The position numbers were made by a program, and so were the translations under genes. Shown here piece after piece: positions 35,664 to 44,127 of a stretch of 64,000 bases of DNA. Origin of the DNA: Oscillibacter sp. (GTDB lineage: Bacteria > Bacillota > Clostridia > Oscillospirales > Oscillospiraceae); assembly GCF_028693505.1 (NCBI RefSeq), contig NZ_JAQUVF010000005.1:20053-84052 (forward strand). Reading direction: 5' to 3'. Under the pieces are notes generated by a model. It did not search any database, was not told where the DNA came from, and saw only the letters and a program-made list of their open reading frames with translations. Within the stretch, counting starts at the first letter, position 1. Every line of letters starts with the position of its first letter.

Positions 35664-35825
35664 TCAAGGTTCGCGGCGCTTTCCGGACCGGAAGATCGCA
35701 ACCCATCCGATAACCACGGCAAGCATCGCCGGAATTTCGTACACGGCGTTGTTCATGTCGTGCCTGCCGAGCCAAAGGATCGTGCCCAGAAGAAAAAGAT
35801 TCACAACTCCACTGACCAGATGCAT
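35664..35825 (-). CDS. small membrane protein, 53 residues
   Basis: The frame starts with ATG at 35825, seven to ten bases after AAAGGAGGACTT, an excellent ribosome-binding site, and stops with TGA at 35664-35666. The peptide has two hydrophobic segments (VSGVVNLFLLGTILWLG and EIPAMLAVVIGWVAIF) separated by RHDMNNAVY, and a basic tail RSGKRREP, as expected for a two-helix membrane protein. It lies 90 bp downstream of the AEC transporter on the same strand and ahead of the shared terminator, so it is probably co-transcribed. No family is recognised. Confidence 0.6.
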   Translation of the reverse strand: MHLVSGVVNLFLLGTILWLGRHDMNNAVYEIPAMLAVVIGWVAIFRSGKRREP

Positions 35826-35915
35826 GGTAAGTCCTCCTTTACTGTTCTGTATCGGTCCTTGGCGCGGATGGGGTTTGCACGCTGTTCACTGGGCCGTCCG
35901 CGCCTTTGAAAGCCT

Positions 35916-36920
35916 TCACAGCAGTCCGCCGACGCGGAGAATATAAACGATGCAGAAGATGGACACCATGGAAAGCGCGCTGGTCCAGACCACCAGCTGG
36001 TTCGCCAGCTGATCGTCGCCGCCCATCTCCTGCGCCATCACGGCGCTGGAGACGGCGACGGGGGTGGAGGCCACCGCCACCAGCGTCGGAATTTCCAGAC
36101 TGGTGAGTCCCAGCGGCGTTCTCAGTGCCACCGCCATCCCGATGACCGCTGCCGGACAAATTACCAGACGCAGGAGAACGCCCAGCGTGAGCTGCGGAAG
36201 CAGCTCCGACACCGCGCCGAAGTTCAACCGGGTGCCCAGCACAAACAGCATCACCGGCGAGGCGACCTTGGAAAGGTTTGTGGCCGCCGCGTAAAGCGAA
36301 GGCAGCTGGTTGCGGATGGTAAAGACGCTCACGCCGTCCACCGTCGGCAAAAACTGCCGGATCAGCACCACCAAAAGGCCGGACAAGGCCCCCAGAATCA
36401 GGGGATTGCTGACGACCCGGCGCACCAGTGTGCGGGCGGAGGTCCGCTTTTCCCCATCCCCGCCGAAAACAGTCAACACAATGACCGCCAGCACGTTGAA
36501 CAGCGGCACGCAGACGGAGGTGGCCATGGAGGCGAAGGCCATGGCGGCGTCGCCGCCCAGCGCGTTTGCCAGCGGAAGGCCCAGAATGGCCTGATTGGAG
36601 CGGAAGGCCACCTGCGTAATGACGCCCTTTTGCCGCCGGTCGGGAATGAACAGCTTCGCCGCCAACAGTCCCGCCAGCAAACAGAAAAAGACGCTGGAAA
36701 ACAGATATCCGATGACGCGCCAGTTCATGTTGGTCAAGTCGTCAATGCCGTACACATTGCAAAAAAGCTGAATGGGGAGAAACAGCCGGAAACAGAGACT
36801 GTTCAGCTGTTTATAAAAGGACTCGGACCACGGTCCCACCCGCCGGACAAAATAGCCCAGAACAATGATGAACAGAATGGGTAAGATGGCGTGCAGCGTA
36901 TAGACAAAGGTCTCTTTCAC
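35916..36920 (-). CDS. AEC (auxin efflux carrier) family transporter
   Basis: The 334-residue protein has about ten transmembrane segments in two halves, with AEC family patterns LPIQLFCNVYGID, FRSNQAILGLPLANALGG and VICPAAVIGMAVALRTP. Family members export organic acids such as malate or amino acids. The start is GTG at 36920, preceded by AGGTGA; the open frame continues upstream through the promoter region. A sigma-A promoter (36988-37016) lies 68 bp upstream. A 53-residue membrane protein gene follows. Substrate unknown. Confidence 0.88.
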   Translation of the reverse strand: MKETFVYTLHAILPILFIIVLGYFVRRVGPWSESFYKQLNSLCFRLFLPIQLFCNVYGIDDLTNMNWRVIGYLFSSVFFCLLAGLLAAKLFIPDRRQKGVITQVAFRSNQAILGLPLANALGGDAAMAFASMATSVCVPLFNVLAVIVLTVFGGDGEKRTSARTLVRRVVSNPLILGALSGLLVVLIRQFLPTVDGVSVFTIRNQLPSLYAAATNLSKVASPVMLFVLGTRLNFGAVSELLPQLTLGVLLRLVICPAAVIGMAVALRTPLGLTSLEIPTLVAVASTPVAVSSAVMAQEMGGDDQLANQLVVWTSALSMVSIFCIVYILRVGGLL

Positions 36921-36987
36921 AAAATCACCTGCCAAAAAAATGACGGACCGTTCAACCGGACCGTGCGCAAAGGTTCTTAACGGTTTT

Positions 36988-37016
36988 ATTATAGTACGTT
37001 CTCCCCGCCTTTGCAA
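36988..37016 (-). promoter_or_regulatory. promoter of AEC transporter
   Basis: Leftward TTGCAA (37016-37011), 17-bp spacer, TATAAT (36993-36988). Confidence 0.75.
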
Positions 37017-37045
37017 TTGCGGCGCTTCCATTTGTAAAAAAGAAA

Positions 37046-37093
37046 TAAACGGACCAGACCGCGCCGCCTTTTGGCGGCGCGGTCTGGTCCGTT
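37046..37093 (-). terminator. strong hairpin after the fibre-like cassette
   Basis: 22-bp perfect stem (37046-37067 with 37072-37093, loop TTTT), followed leftward by TTTATTTC. It insulates the cassette at 37120-38048 from the AEC promoter. Confidence 0.75.
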
Positions 37094-37119
37094 TGACCGG
37101 ATATGACAAAGGGAAGCGG

Positions 37120-37245
37120 TTACTCCGCGGCGCTTTCCTCAGAGGGCGCTTCCTCCTGCCGGAAAGTGAAATAGTCATCCGGGACCTGCTTTTGCTCAAG
37201 AACCTGCGTGCCGTCCTCGCGGCACACCAAAACTTCAATCATCAT
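37120..37245 (-). CDS. 41-residue acidic protein coupled to fibre-like gene
   Basis: The ATG at 37245 overlaps the stop of the upstream gene as ATGA; a second ATG follows at 37242. The peptide reads MMIEVLVCREDGTQVLEQK and ends in an acidic tail EEAPSEESAAE. It stops at 37120, just before the strong hairpin. Small proteins of this kind often follow tail-fibre genes in phages (XkdW-like position), but no family can be named. Confidence 0.55.
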   Translation of the reverse strand: MMIEVLVCREDGTQVLEQKQVPDDYFTFRQEEAPSEESAAE

Positions 37246-38048
37246 AATTTCACTCCATAAACAATCAGTCTGCTGCCCGCGGCAATCGCGCTGGCGTCAT
37301 TGGTCACAAAATTTATGGTCTGCAAGGCGGGGGGCGCAATAATATTTGTGGCAAGCACGCGGCTGTGGACGACATCGCTTACCGCGTTCTTTCCCCGAAA
37401 GCCCTCACTTTGGATGCGGCAGGCAACGCTAGTGCCGTAGGCATATAGATAGCAGGTTGCATAAGCGCCGCCGCTGTATGGGTAGATATTGTCGAAGCAG
37501 TTTGAGGAGCCGGCGCTGCCCTCATAAACGCTGTATGCATTGCTGTTTGCCCGCACATAGATGGCGTCGCAGGAAGCGATCAGACGCGGAATGATGATGA
37601 GGACGGAGTAGCTTGCAAGCGCGATGCCGCCCAGAGAAAGGTCCACCTGCGCGGCCCCTGCCGAGGTGGTGATGTCCGCCAGCTTTACCAGTTTGTTTGC
37701 GGCGGATGCGGCTGCGGATACAGACGCGTCCGCCGCCGCAAATTCCCGCCGGATGGCGGCGTCCTGCTGGGTTCTTGCGGTTTGCTCGGCGGAAATGGCC
37801 GCGGAGCTGGTGTTGCTCAGCTGGGTAATGGACGCGGAAAGGTCCTGCCGGACCGACGTGTCGCCCGCGCTGCGGGCCTGCTGTTCCTGGCTTAAAGCCG
37901 CCTCCAGCGCCGCCTTTGCTGTGTTCAATGCCGTGACGCCCTGCTGCAGGGCGGATTCAAGCTTTGAGTTGTCGGCGTTGAAATCCGTGCGGAGAATGCG
38001 GTCCTCCGCCTCCCATTGATTCAGATGATAGGTTGATGTCTGCTGCAT
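37242..38048 (-). CDS. phage tail-fibre-like / coiled-coil protein
   Basis: The 268-residue protein begins MQQTSTYHLNQWEAEDRIL, followed by RTDFNADNSKLESAL, a pattern seen at the N-terminus of tail-fibre-like proteins of clostridial prophages. An Ala/Ser/Gln-rich coiled coil (about 25-125) and a C-terminal beta-rich domain (130-268, rich in Tyr, Ala, Ser, Ile) follow. The ATG at 38048 follows TAAGGAGGT. It has no signal peptide. No other phage gene is near. It forms a two-gene cassette with the 41-residue gene, flanked by hairpins on both sides. A role as surface or tailocin fibre is speculation. Confidence 0.5.
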   Translation of the reverse strand: MQQTSTYHLNQWEAEDRILRTDFNADNSKLESALQQGVTALNTAKAALEAALSQEQQARSAGDTSVRQDLSASITQLSNTSSAAISAEQTARTQQDAAIRREFAAADASVSAAASAANKLVKLADITTSAGAAQVDLSLGGIALASYSVLIIIPRLIASCDAIYVRANSNAYSVYEGSAGSSNCFDNIYPYSGGAYATCYLYAYGTSVACRIQSEGFRGKNAVSDVVHSRVLATNIIAPPALQTINFVTNDASAIAAGSRLIVYGVKL

Positions 38049-38163
38049 GAAATGATACGACCTCCTTATAAAATGATGTATAAACGTACCCGGGATAAAA
38101 TGGCTGCAAGAATGGAAGTACGTGCGGCTGCGGATGGCACGAAAGCGGGCATCTGGATGCACA

Positions 38164-38202
38164 AAAAAATTACAGGCCCCGCGATCGCGGGGCCTGTAAT
38201 TT
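38164..38202 (-). terminator. terminator of the polysaccharide operon
   Basis: Perfect 34-bp palindrome (38168-38201, no loop) followed leftward by TTTTTTT. Confidence 0.88.
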
Positions 38203-38246
38203 CCGAGAAAGTGTTGTTTGGGAATGGGTGAAAACACGGGAAGGCT

Positions 38247-40649
38247 TTAGGACAGCGCGGCGGCGAGCACCGTTCGTGCCGCCTCGCCGGTAGCGCTGCC
38301 CAGCGATCTTGCGCAGTCCAAAAGCGCCTGATTCCCGTCGTCCAGAACGATGGGAGCCATCATGTCGGCGTTGGCGGCGTCCAGCTGCTCCCCGGTGGAG
38401 AGCACGCCGGACACAAAGTCCTCCATATCCGCGGCCTCCAGCTGCTCAAAGGTACTTTTGAACAGATGGAAAGCGCTGTTCCAGGCGTCCGGATTGGAAC
38501 GCTCCTGCCGCAGACCCGTCTGCACCGCGTCAAAGAAATTGGGCAGGTCCCGCAGCGGCAGATAGTAATAGGCCGCCGTGTTGTAGCAGGCGTCGTACTC
38601 CTGCGTGGCAAGAAGCTCCCGGGCGCAGCGGGAGGCAAGCCCCTGCCCGATGGCAGTGCCCGTTTGCAGGGCATTGCCCATGAGGTTGACCTTGTAATCG
38701 GAGTCGTCGTATACATCCAGACGGTCCATTGTCTGCATGGCCGACATAAATTCCGTGGGGGTAATGTTTCCGGTATCCAGATTCCGCATCTGACGGGCCG
38801 CCAGCAGGTGGCCGGACAGCAGTCCGGTGAATACGGCGGCAACGCACCACATCGCCGCCATGGCGGTCCATCCCCGGGCCGGGCTGGGAATGGACTCCGC
38901 CTTTGGCTCCGCGCAGTGGAGGATTAACACGGCAAACAGGACGAATACCGCCGACTGATAAACCTGCGTGGACCAGACGACCTCCGTCAGGGAGTGGGCG
39001 ATCATCATGGTCAGACAGGCCGCCAGCATGGCAAGCACGGGGTCCGCATCCGTTTTCCGCCGCCGCACCAGCATCCACAACGCGCTCCCCAGCAGAAAAG
39101 CGAAGGCGGCAAGGCCCAGCACGCCGGCCTCGTCCATGATCTGAATAAACTGGTTGTGAATGTATTTCGATTCGTAGTAGAAGCTCTGCACGCCTGTCAG
39201 CTGCCCCTCCACGCCGCCGGCGCCCCATCCGATGAGGGGGCTTGCGGAAAAGAGCTTCATGCCGTCTCGGAAGAACACCAGACGCTGGATGAAGTTCTGG
39301 TTGGCCCACAAGCCCTGAAGCCGGTTGGCCGCAAAGTCCGGCAGGAGCTTGTAGCCCAGCGGCAAAACCGTGCCGTCGGAAAGGGTGAGACTGGAGAGGT
39401 CCCCGTCGCCGGCAAGCTCAAACCACACCACGCGGCTGCCCTCCGGCACGGTGAAGGATGCGCCGGACAAGCTGCCCTCGTACAGCGGGGTGTTGGTGTG
39501 CATCATCAGCTCTGGCTCCGTCTGGCTGTAAATCACGACGCTTGCGTCGATCCCCTCGAAAGAGACGGTGTAGCTTCCCGCGTCCGGATAGACGGCCCGG
39601 GAGAGCGTGCCGGATAGCGTGATGCCGCCGGTGAGGGAATAGGCCAGCAGCACATAGACTGCCGCGAGGGCCACCAGCGCCGCCGTGAAAATCGCCACGG
39701 CTTTGTCGTGCCCGTCCAGTCTGGCAAGCAGGCGTCTACCCACAAAGCGGTCCAGCGCCCAGATCAAAAGACCGCAGACAATCGCCGCCAGCACGGGCAC
39801 CACGCCCGCTCCGCCGCCGCCAAGGAAGGGTGTGGCGGCAAAGGCGCACAGCACCGTTGCCACGACGCACTCCAGCATCAGCAAAAACAGGGAAAGGCGG
39901 GTGCCCTTGGCGGAGCAGAGCACGTACACAAGGCAGGTTACCGCGAACGCCGCCATGGCGCCCATGGAGAAGGAGAGGAAAAAGGCCAGCGCCTGCACGC
40001 CCAGCGCCACACAGACCCCCAGCTTTTCCCGCTCCTCCGCCGCCGAGCGCAAAAGGTACAGCGAGATCAAAAGGCCAAAGGCCAGCAGACCCGCGGAAAC
40101 GTTGGCGTTGCTGAAAATGCCGGTGATGCGCACGCCGGTTTCATAGCCGATGGAATCCATGGGGTAGCCAGCCTTGAAAAGGCCCATCACCCACGAAAAT
40201 CCCCGGGAGAGGAGCTGGAGGGAGGAGGCGTCGATGCAAAGGAGGGCAATCACTGCCAGCACGGCGTTCAGCGCCTGCAAAAGCCCCCGGAGCTTTTCCC
40301 GCCTTGCCCGGACCAGAAGGATGCCGAAGATGGAAAAGGCGGCCAGCGTTTTGGCGCTCTCCCGCACGGCGTAGGACCCAAAATGGGACCACAGACCAGA
40401 GCAAAGGCATACCAGCGCGTAGAGAAACACTGCCAGCGTCAGGGGCGAGAGGCGCTCCCGCAGACGCCGGGGCGGAAGGCGGCCGATGGAAAACACCAGA
40501 AACACCGCCCCCAGCAAGGCGGCGGCAAAGCGGCTGGTGCCGGTGATGGAGAAAAACAGCAGCACCGGCAAAACCCATGGAAAAATGGTGTCCAAAAGCG
40601 AAGGCGCGGCGGAAAGGGGCGTGGACGCCATCTGATTTTTATGTGCCAA
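38247..40649 (-). CDS. O-antigen ligase/polymerase family membrane protein
   Basis: The 800-residue protein has about twelve hydrophobic segments. The Wzy/WaaL motif region is SPLIGWGAGGVEGQL ... YIHNQFIQIMDEAGVLGLAAF, in which the extracellular loop carries the conserved Arg/His of glycan ligases. An extra soluble region (about 330-460) lies in a large loop, and the last 160 residues form a helical TPR-like tail. It polymerises or ligates undecaprenol-linked glycans. The start appears to be TTG at 40649, nine bases from AAGGAG; the next ATG at 40631 is too far. It lies 23 bp after the glycosyltransferase gene. Confidence 0.85.
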   Translation of the reverse strand: MAHKNQMASTPLSAAPSLLDTIFPWVLPVLLFFSITGTSRFAAALLGAVFLVFSIGRLPPRRLRERLSPLTLAVFLYALVCLCSGLWSHFGSYAVRESAKTLAAFSIFGILLVRARREKLRGLLQALNAVLAVIALLCIDASSLQLLSRGFSWVMGLFKAGYPMDSIGYETGVRITGIFSNANVSAGLLAFGLLISLYLLRSAAEEREKLGVCVALGVQALAFFLSFSMGAMAAFAVTCLVYVLCSAKGTRLSLFLLMLECVVATVLCAFAATPFLGGGGAGVVPVLAAIVCGLLIWALDRFVGRRLLARLDGHDKAVAIFTAALVALAAVYVLLAYSLTGGITLSGTLSRAVYPDAGSYTVSFEGIDASVVIYSQTEPELMMHTNTPLYEGSLSGASFTVPEGSRVVWFELAGDGDLSSLTLSDGTVLPLGYKLLPDFAANRLQGLWANQNFIQRLVFFRDGMKLFSASPLIGWGAGGVEGQLTGVQSFYYESKYIHNQFIQIMDEAGVLGLAAFAFLLGSALWMLVRRRKTDADPVLAMLAACLTMMIAHSLTEVVWSTQVYQSAVFVLFAVLILHCAEPKAESIPSPARGWTAMAAMWCVAAVFTGLLSGHLLAARQMRNLDTGNITPTEFMSAMQTMDRLDVYDDSDYKVNLMGNALQTGTAIGQGLASRCARELLATQEYDACYNTAAYYYLPLRDLPNFFDAVQTGLRQERSNPDAWNSAFHLFKSTFEQLEAADMEDFVSGVLSTGEQLDAANADMMAPIVLDDGNQALLDCARSLGSATGEAARTVLAAALS

Positions 40650-40672
40650 AACAAATCACTCCTTGTTGATTT

Positions 40673-41809
40673 TCAGTGGGACGCGGAAACGGGTTTCGCC
40701 TCCTGGGGAACCAGCGAGAGATAGCGCTCCATCACCGACGGCAGGACGCGGGAGAGGGCATAGGGCGCCGCGGCTTCGTGGGCGGCGCGGCCAAGGGCGG
40801 CGGGCAGCGCCGGGTCCTCCAGCAACTTCGTCACCGCGTCGCAAAAAGCGGGCGCGTCCCCGAAGGGATAGAGAAGGCCGGTGAGGCCGTCGCTCAAAAG
40901 ATCGGTGTGGCCCTTTACGGCGCTCGCCACCACGGGAAGCCCCGCGTACATGGACTCCATCACGTTAAAGGGCAGCCCCTCCGAGCGGCTGGCGGAGACG
41001 GCGGCGTCGCACAGCGCATAGAGACCCGCCATGTCGGAAACCTGGCCGGGAAACACCACGCGGCCCTCCAGATGCAAAGACGCGGCCAGCGCCCGGCAAT
41101 CGTCCAGCAGAGCGCCCTGACCGGGCAGCACCAGCTTGACCCGTTCCGGCAGGCTTGATAGCGCCCGAATCAGCATGGTCTGATTTTTGCGGGCGGAAAA
41201 TTCCGCCGCGTAAAGCAACACAAAATCGTCGGGAGAAAAGCCGTATGTAGCGCGCAGCGCGTCGGATGCGCCGGGGGGCGCGTCCAGCCGGGAAAAGTCC
41301 ACCCCGATGCCCGGAATGTTTTCCACCCGGCGTCCCAGGTGATACCGGCAGGCAGTGCGATAATCCTCCGTATTCATGGTGAGCAGCAGGTCTGTCTGCG
41401 GGGCCGTCAAATACTCGGCGCTCAGCAAGATCGCCCGCTTCCAGGCGGGGGTCCGGTCGCCAAAGAGATAGCCGTGGGCCACATTCACAATGGCGGGGCG
41501 GGGGTGGAGCGGCGCGGCGGCCCGGCGGGTGAAGAAAGCCGCCAGCGAGGTATGGGCAATGACCAGCGCGTACCCCTCCTCCCGCATCAGACGCCGCAGC
41601 TGGGCCTGGGCGCGGAAATTGGCGGGCGCGGTCATCTTCTTTTCAAAGGGCAGGGAAATCACACGGTCCGCCTCCGGCAGGGCGGGCGGCGCACCGCCGC
41701 AGGCCACGTGGACCTCCCACCCGCGCGCTTGAAACGCCCGCAGGTAGGCGCGGTGAAATTGCATGATATGAGAAAATGTGGATGCGGTGAATAATACACG
41801 CTGTTTCAT
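40673..41809 (-). CDS. glycosyltransferase family 4 (GT-B)
   Basis: The 378-residue protein has the GT-B fold: N-terminal acceptor domain (VLFTASTFSHIMQFHRAYLRAF, then IVNVAHGYLFGD) and C-terminal nucleotide-sugar domain with FSARKNQTMLIRAL and the E-x7-E signature in SRSEGLPFNVMESMYAGLPVVAS. It adds a sugar to a lipid-linked surface glycan. It resembles EpsD/CapM-type transferases. It is the first gene of the leftward operon and its promoter overlaps that of the divergent sugar transferase. Confidence 0.88.
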   Translation of the reverse strand: MKQRVLFTASTFSHIMQFHRAYLRAFQARGWEVHVACGGAPPALPEADRVISLPFEKKMTAPANFRAQAQLRRLMREEGYALVIAHTSLAAFFTRRAAAPLHPRPAIVNVAHGYLFGDRTPAWKRAILLSAEYLTAPQTDLLLTMNTEDYRTACRYHLGRRVENIPGIGVDFSRLDAPPGASDALRATYGFSPDDFVLLYAAEFSARKNQTMLIRALSSLPERVKLVLPGQGALLDDCRALAASLHLEGRVVFPGQVSDMAGLYALCDAAVSASRSEGLPFNVMESMYAGLPVVASAVKGHTDLLSDGLTGLLYPFGDAPAFCDAVTKLLEDPALPAALGRAAHEAAAPYALSRVLPSVMERYLSLVPQEAKPVSASH

Positions 41810-41840
41810 GGCACGCCTTTCTGTGAGAGGTTATCTTTCT

Positions 41841-41876
41841 ATTATATTTGACATAACACTTTATTTCAACTAAAAT
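41841..41876. promoter_or_regulatory. interleaved divergent promoters of the polysaccharide genes
   Basis: Rightward: TTGACA (41848-41853), 17 bp, TAAAAT (41871-41876). Leftward: TTGAAA (41869-41864), 17 bp, TATAAT (41846-41841). The two cores overlap almost completely, so RNA polymerase can occupy only one at a time. Confidence 0.8.
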
Positions 41877-41912
41877 GAGACTGGATTTTTATAGAAACAG
41901 GGGAAAATCGTC

Positions 41913-43292
41913 ATGATTAGAGAAAATCAGCGACTGCTGAATCAATTGAATGTACTCACAGACGGCGTGTTGGTTTTTTTCTCCGTGCTGCTTGCCTACT
42001 GGGTCCGTTTTCACTTGTTTCACGGCAGCGCGTCCTTTGCATTTTCCAGCTATGTCTGGCTGGGCCTTTGCGCGGTGGCGCTGTGCCTTGGCACCTATGC
42101 GGTGACGGGGCTGTACGCATCCTATCGGACGGTGCGCTTCCACAAGGAGGCGCAGACGCTCTTCCTCGCCACCGTGCTGGATACGCTGGTGCTCATCAGC
42201 GCCCTGTTCGTGTTCCGCCTGACGGAGATGTCCCGTTGGCTGCTGGTGTTTTTCTGTGTGCTGGCCTATGCATTGCTGGTGTCCAAGCGGGCGCTGCTGC
42301 GCATCACGCTGCGCCACTACCGGCGTTTGGGCTACAATCAAAAGCACGTTTTGGTGGTGGGCTGCGGCGAGATGGCGAAAGCCTATGTGCAAAAGGTACG
42401 GGAGGACCGGGACCTTGGCTTTCTGGTGGATGGCTATGTTGCGGACAAGGCCCTTTTGAAGGACACGGCGCGCCTTGGCGGCTACGACCAGCTGGAGGCG
42501 ATCTTGGAGGAGCGGAATCCGGATGAGGTGATCCTTGCCATGGCGCCGGAGGAATATGCCCTCACGGGGCATATCATCAATCTCTGCGAAAAAACCGGGA
42601 CGAAGCTCACCCTCATTCCCTTTTACGCCGCCTATATGCCCTCCAGCCCGCAGGTGGACAACATCAACGGCCTGCCCATGATTAACCTCCGGCGGATTCC
42701 GCTGGATAACATGGCAAACGCCTTTTTAAAGCGGGCCATGGACATTGCGGGGTCACTGACGCTGATCGTGCTGACGTCCCCGCTGATGCTGTTTGCCGCT
42801 GTGGGCGTGAAGCTCTCCTCCCCCGGCCCCGTTCTTTTCAAGCAGGAGCGGGTGGGGCGGAACAAGGTCCCCTTCCAGATGTACAAATTCCGCTCCATGC
42901 GCTTGAACGCGGCGGAAAAGACGGGCTGGAGCCGGAATGCGGACACCCGCAAGACCCCCTTTGGCTCCCTGATCCGCAAATGCTCCATTGACGAGCTTCC
43001 CCAGTTTTTCAATGTACTCAAGGGGGACATGAGCCTGGTGGGCCCCCGCCCGGAGGTTCCTTTTTATGTAGACCAGTTTAAGGAGGAGATCCCCCGCTAC
43101 ATGGTCAAGCACCAGGTGCGGCCGGGAATCACCGGCTGGGCGCAGGTAAATGGCTACCGGGGCGACACCTCCATCAAAAAGCGCATCGAGTACGACTTGT
43201 ACTATATTGAAAACTGGAACTTCTTCTTTGATTTGAAAATTCTCCTGATGACGGTGACCAAAAGCGTCAACAGCGAAAAAATCGCGCATTGA
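41913..43292 (+). CDS. undecaprenyl-phosphate sugar phosphotransferase (polyprenyl glycosylphosphotransferase)
   Basis: The 459-residue protein has the WbaP/CpsE layout. Four N-terminal membrane helices (about 10-130) are followed by a CoA-binding-like domain (VLVVGCGEMAKAYVQ, 145-250), a fifth membrane segment and a C-terminal bacterial sugar transferase domain with KQERVGRNKVPFQMYKFRSM and LVGPRPEVPFYVDQF. It loads the first sugar-phosphate onto undecaprenyl phosphate, starting surface polysaccharide assembly. It is divergent from the glycosyltransferase and ligase genes, with which it probably works. The sugar cannot be told. Confidence 0.92.
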   Translation: MIRENQRLLNQLNVLTDGVLVFFSVLLAYWVRFHLFHGSASFAFSSYVWLGLCAVALCLGTYAVTGLYASYRTVRFHKEAQTLFLATVLDTLVLISALFVFRLTEMSRWLLVFFCVLAYALLVSKRALLRITLRHYRRLGYNQKHVLVVGCGEMAKAYVQKVREDRDLGFLVDGYVADKALLKDTARLGGYDQLEAILEERNPDEVILAMAPEEYALTGHIINLCEKTGTKLTLIPFYAAYMPSSPQVDNINGLPMINLRRIPLDNMANAFLKRAMDIAGSLTLIVLTSPLMLFAAVGVKLSSPGPVLFKQERVGRNKVPFQMYKFRSMRLNAAEKTGWSRNADTRKTPFGSLIRKCSIDELPQFFNVLKGDMSLVGPRPEVPFYVDQFKEEIPRYMVKHQVRPGITGWAQVNGYRGDTSIKKRIEYDLYYIENWNFFFDLKILLMTVTKSVNSEKIAH

Positions 43293-43373
43293 AACGGGAT
43301 GGCCTTCGGCAAAGCGTAATCGGGCGCTTCGTCGGTTGGTCCCGAGGACATTACACGGAGGGAAGAGCAGGAT

Positions 43374-43931
43374 ATGGGTACCGCGATCATCAGAGACGCA
43401 GCGCTTGCGGACGCAAAGCGCATTTTGGAGATTTACGCCTACTATGTGGAGCATACCGCGATCACATTTGAATATGCCGTTCCGACGCTTGCGGAATTTG
43501 AACGCCGCATGCGCAATACGATGAAGCGCTACCCCTATCTTGTTGTGGAGCAGGATGGCATTGTGCAGGGCTATGCCTATGCGGGCGCTTTCGTGGGCCG
43601 GGCCGCCTACGACTGGTCCTGCGAGCTGACGGTCTATCTTGACCATGCCGCAAAAAAGTGCGGCCTTGGCAGGCGGATCTATGAAGCGCTTGCCCAAAGA
43701 GTGAAAGAAATGGGCATTTTGAATCTGTATGCCTGCATCGGGTATCCGGCAGCGGAGGATGAATACCTGAGCAAAAACAGCGCGGAGTTTCACGCCCACA
43801 TGGGCTTTTCAAAGGTGGGGGAATTCCACAATTGCGGCTATAAATTCGGCCGCTGGTACGACATGATCTGGATGGAAAAGATTGTTGGCAATCATGGGAC
43901 AGATCAGGCGCCTGTTCATTTCCCGGTGTAA
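43374..43931 (+). CDS. GNAT N-acetyltransferase, phosphinothricin acetyltransferase-like
   Basis: The 185-residue protein begins with the Pat/Bar-like pattern IRDAALADAKRILEIYAYYVEHTAITFEY, and the acetyl-CoA loop is seen as KKCGLGRRIYEAL. The C-terminal SAEFHAHMGFSKVGEFHNCGYKFGRWYDMIWMEK is also typical of the family, which acetylates phosphinothricin or methionine sulfoximine/sulfone-like compounds. ATG at 43374 follows GGAAGAG. It is a single gene with a terminator. The natural substrate is unknown. Confidence 0.88.
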   Translation: MGTAIIRDAALADAKRILEIYAYYVEHTAITFEYAVPTLAEFERRMRNTMKRYPYLVVEQDGIVQGYAYAGAFVGRAAYDWSCELTVYLDHAAKKCGLGRRIYEALAQRVKEMGILNLYACIGYPAAEDEYLSKNSAEFHAHMGFSKVGEFHNCGYKFGRWYDMIWMEKIVGNHGTDQAPVHFPV

Positions 43932-43997
43932 AGGCGCAAGCTGTCTGCCCGGACGCGTCTGCGTGTTTTGGGCCGTCAGGAGGGATCGACAGTCTCA

Positions 43998-44030
43998 GCC
44001 GCCGGAACTTTGTGTTCCGGCGGCTTTTTT
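43998..44030 (+). terminator. terminator after acetyltransferase
   Basis: 11-bp perfect stem GCCGCCGGAAC / GTTCCGGCGGC (43998-44008 with 44014-44024) followed by TTTTTT. Confidence 0.88.
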
Positions 44031-44127
44031 GTCGCCTTGCAACCCGCCTGCCGTCTTTCGGAATCCTTTGCATAATCCGGCCCGGACTGCGCACACTGGG
44101 GGCATTACCAGAGGAGGAAGTGTGCTC

